From Fusobacteriales bacterium (GTDB lineage Bacteria; Fusobacteriota; Fusobacteriia; Fusobacteriales; Leptotrichiaceae): a stretch of DNA of 5,319 nucleotides. Of this stretch, positions 4,874 through 5,319 are shown in pieces. The number at the start of each line of letters is the position of its first letter. Position 1 is the first letter of the stretch. A program made the translations under genes and the position numbers. Location: NCBI GenBank assembly GCA_031285605.1, contig JAITVW010000161.1:1-5319 (forward strand), in the 5' to 3' direction. Under the pieces are notes generated by a model. The model saw nothing but the letters and a program-made list of their open reading frames with translations, ran no database searches and was not told where the DNA came from.

Positions 4874-5319
4874 ATGAGAAAGTTGTCATATTTATTATGT
4901 ATAATGGTGTTATTTTCATTGATATCATGTGGAAATAAGGAAGAAAAAAAAGAAACAGAGGTAAAGACGGAAACAGCTCAGGCAGAAGGAGCAAAAAAGT
5001 ATAAAATAGGTATAACACAGATAGTTTCACATCCGGCTTTAGACCAGTCGAGAGAAGGGTTTAAAGATGCATTGAAAGAAGCCGGACTGGATGTAGAATA
5101 TGATGAACAGAATGCACAGGGAGATATAACAATAGCCAATACAATAGCGAGTAAATTCGTTACTGATAAAGCGGACTTAATATTTTCAATAGCTACACCG
5201 ACAACACAGGCAGCGGTGAATGCAACAGGTTCTATACCGATAATATTTACGGCAGTAACTGATCCCGAAGCAGCAGGTCTGATAAAGCCTAATGTTACGG
5301 GAAGCAGTGACAGAGTGGA
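4874..5319 (+). CDS. Second TrpX-like substrate-binding lipoprotein, 3' end cut by window
   Basis: ATG 4874, preceded by AGGAGG (4864-4869), opens a frame without a stop to the window edge: 148 complete codons. It begins with a lipoprotein signal, MRKLSYLLCIMVLFSLISC (lipobox LISC, Cys19), and a Glu/Lys/Thr linker. The binding domain from YKIGITQIVSHPALDQSRE through TDPEAAGLIKPNVTGSSDRV follows. By hand count 88 of 108 aligned residues of the domain are identical to the protein at 3851, while signal and linker diverge. It is therefore a tandem duplicate of the same PF04392 family. The 27-base gap contains no promoter or terminator, so the two are probably co-transcribed. The duplicate may widen or shift the ligand range, or raise binding-protein dosage. 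The missing part is roughly the last 180 residues if it equals its partner in length. Confidence 0.9.
   Translation, partial: MRKLSYLLCIMVLFSLISCGNKEEKKETEVKTETAQAEGAKKYKIGITQIVSHPALDQSREGFKDALKEAGLDVEYDEQNAQGDITIANTIASKFVTDKADLIFSIATPTTQAAVNATGSIPIIFTAVTDPEAAGLIKPNVTGSSDRV

Overview
The window is an AT-rich bacterial segment in which every supported gene lies on the + strand. Base composition, heavy ATA/AGA codon use, strong purine-rich ribosome binding sites, a DUF4250-type small protein and a clostridial-type HutP-family protein suggest Fusobacteriota (for example Sebaldella or Leptotrichia relatives). An AT-rich Firmicute (Clostridia) is the alternative. This is inferred from gene content and style, not from a marker gene.

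Layout. Positions 3-809 hold the 3' part of a gene that enters from the left edge, a soluble protein resembling the DUF6630 family. Positions 930-1784 encode an unrecognised acidic soluble protein of 284 residues. Positions 1867-2061 encode a 64-residue DUF4250-family protein. A 305-base gap (2062-2366) holds a doubtful 43-codon ORF, a 9-bp inverted repeat and a promoter/operator-like stretch. Then comes a tight cluster: aroK (2367-2864) and aroQ (2861-3295, overlapping by ATGA), followed 30 bases later by a HutP-family RNA-binding regulator (3326-3772). After 78 bases with a good promoter candidate and a UAG-rich leader there is a lipoprotein substrate-binding component of an ABC importer (PF04392/TrpX-like, 3851-4846). 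A tandem paralogue of it starts at 4874 and is cut by the right edge.

How the parts may fit. Shikimate kinase and type II 3-dehydroquinase are two steps of chorismate synthesis, the source of aromatic amino acids. The substrate-binding proteins belong to a family in which characterised members bind tryptophan or phenylalanine. The HutP-like protein sits between them, and HutP of Bacillus subtilis is an amino-acid-dependent antiterminator that binds UAG triplets. The leader of the first transporter gene carries four UAG triplets in 14 nt, formed by a perfect tandem duplication of TAGTAGGA that runs into the ribosome binding site. A testable idea is that this window encodes an aromatic-amino-acid module in which a divergent HutP controls uptake through that leader. 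The genes and repeats are seen directly; the regulatory link is inference.

The left part (1-2061) looks like ordinary accessory hypothetical genes. No RNA gene, CRISPR array or insertion sequence was seen, and no convincing intrinsic terminator.
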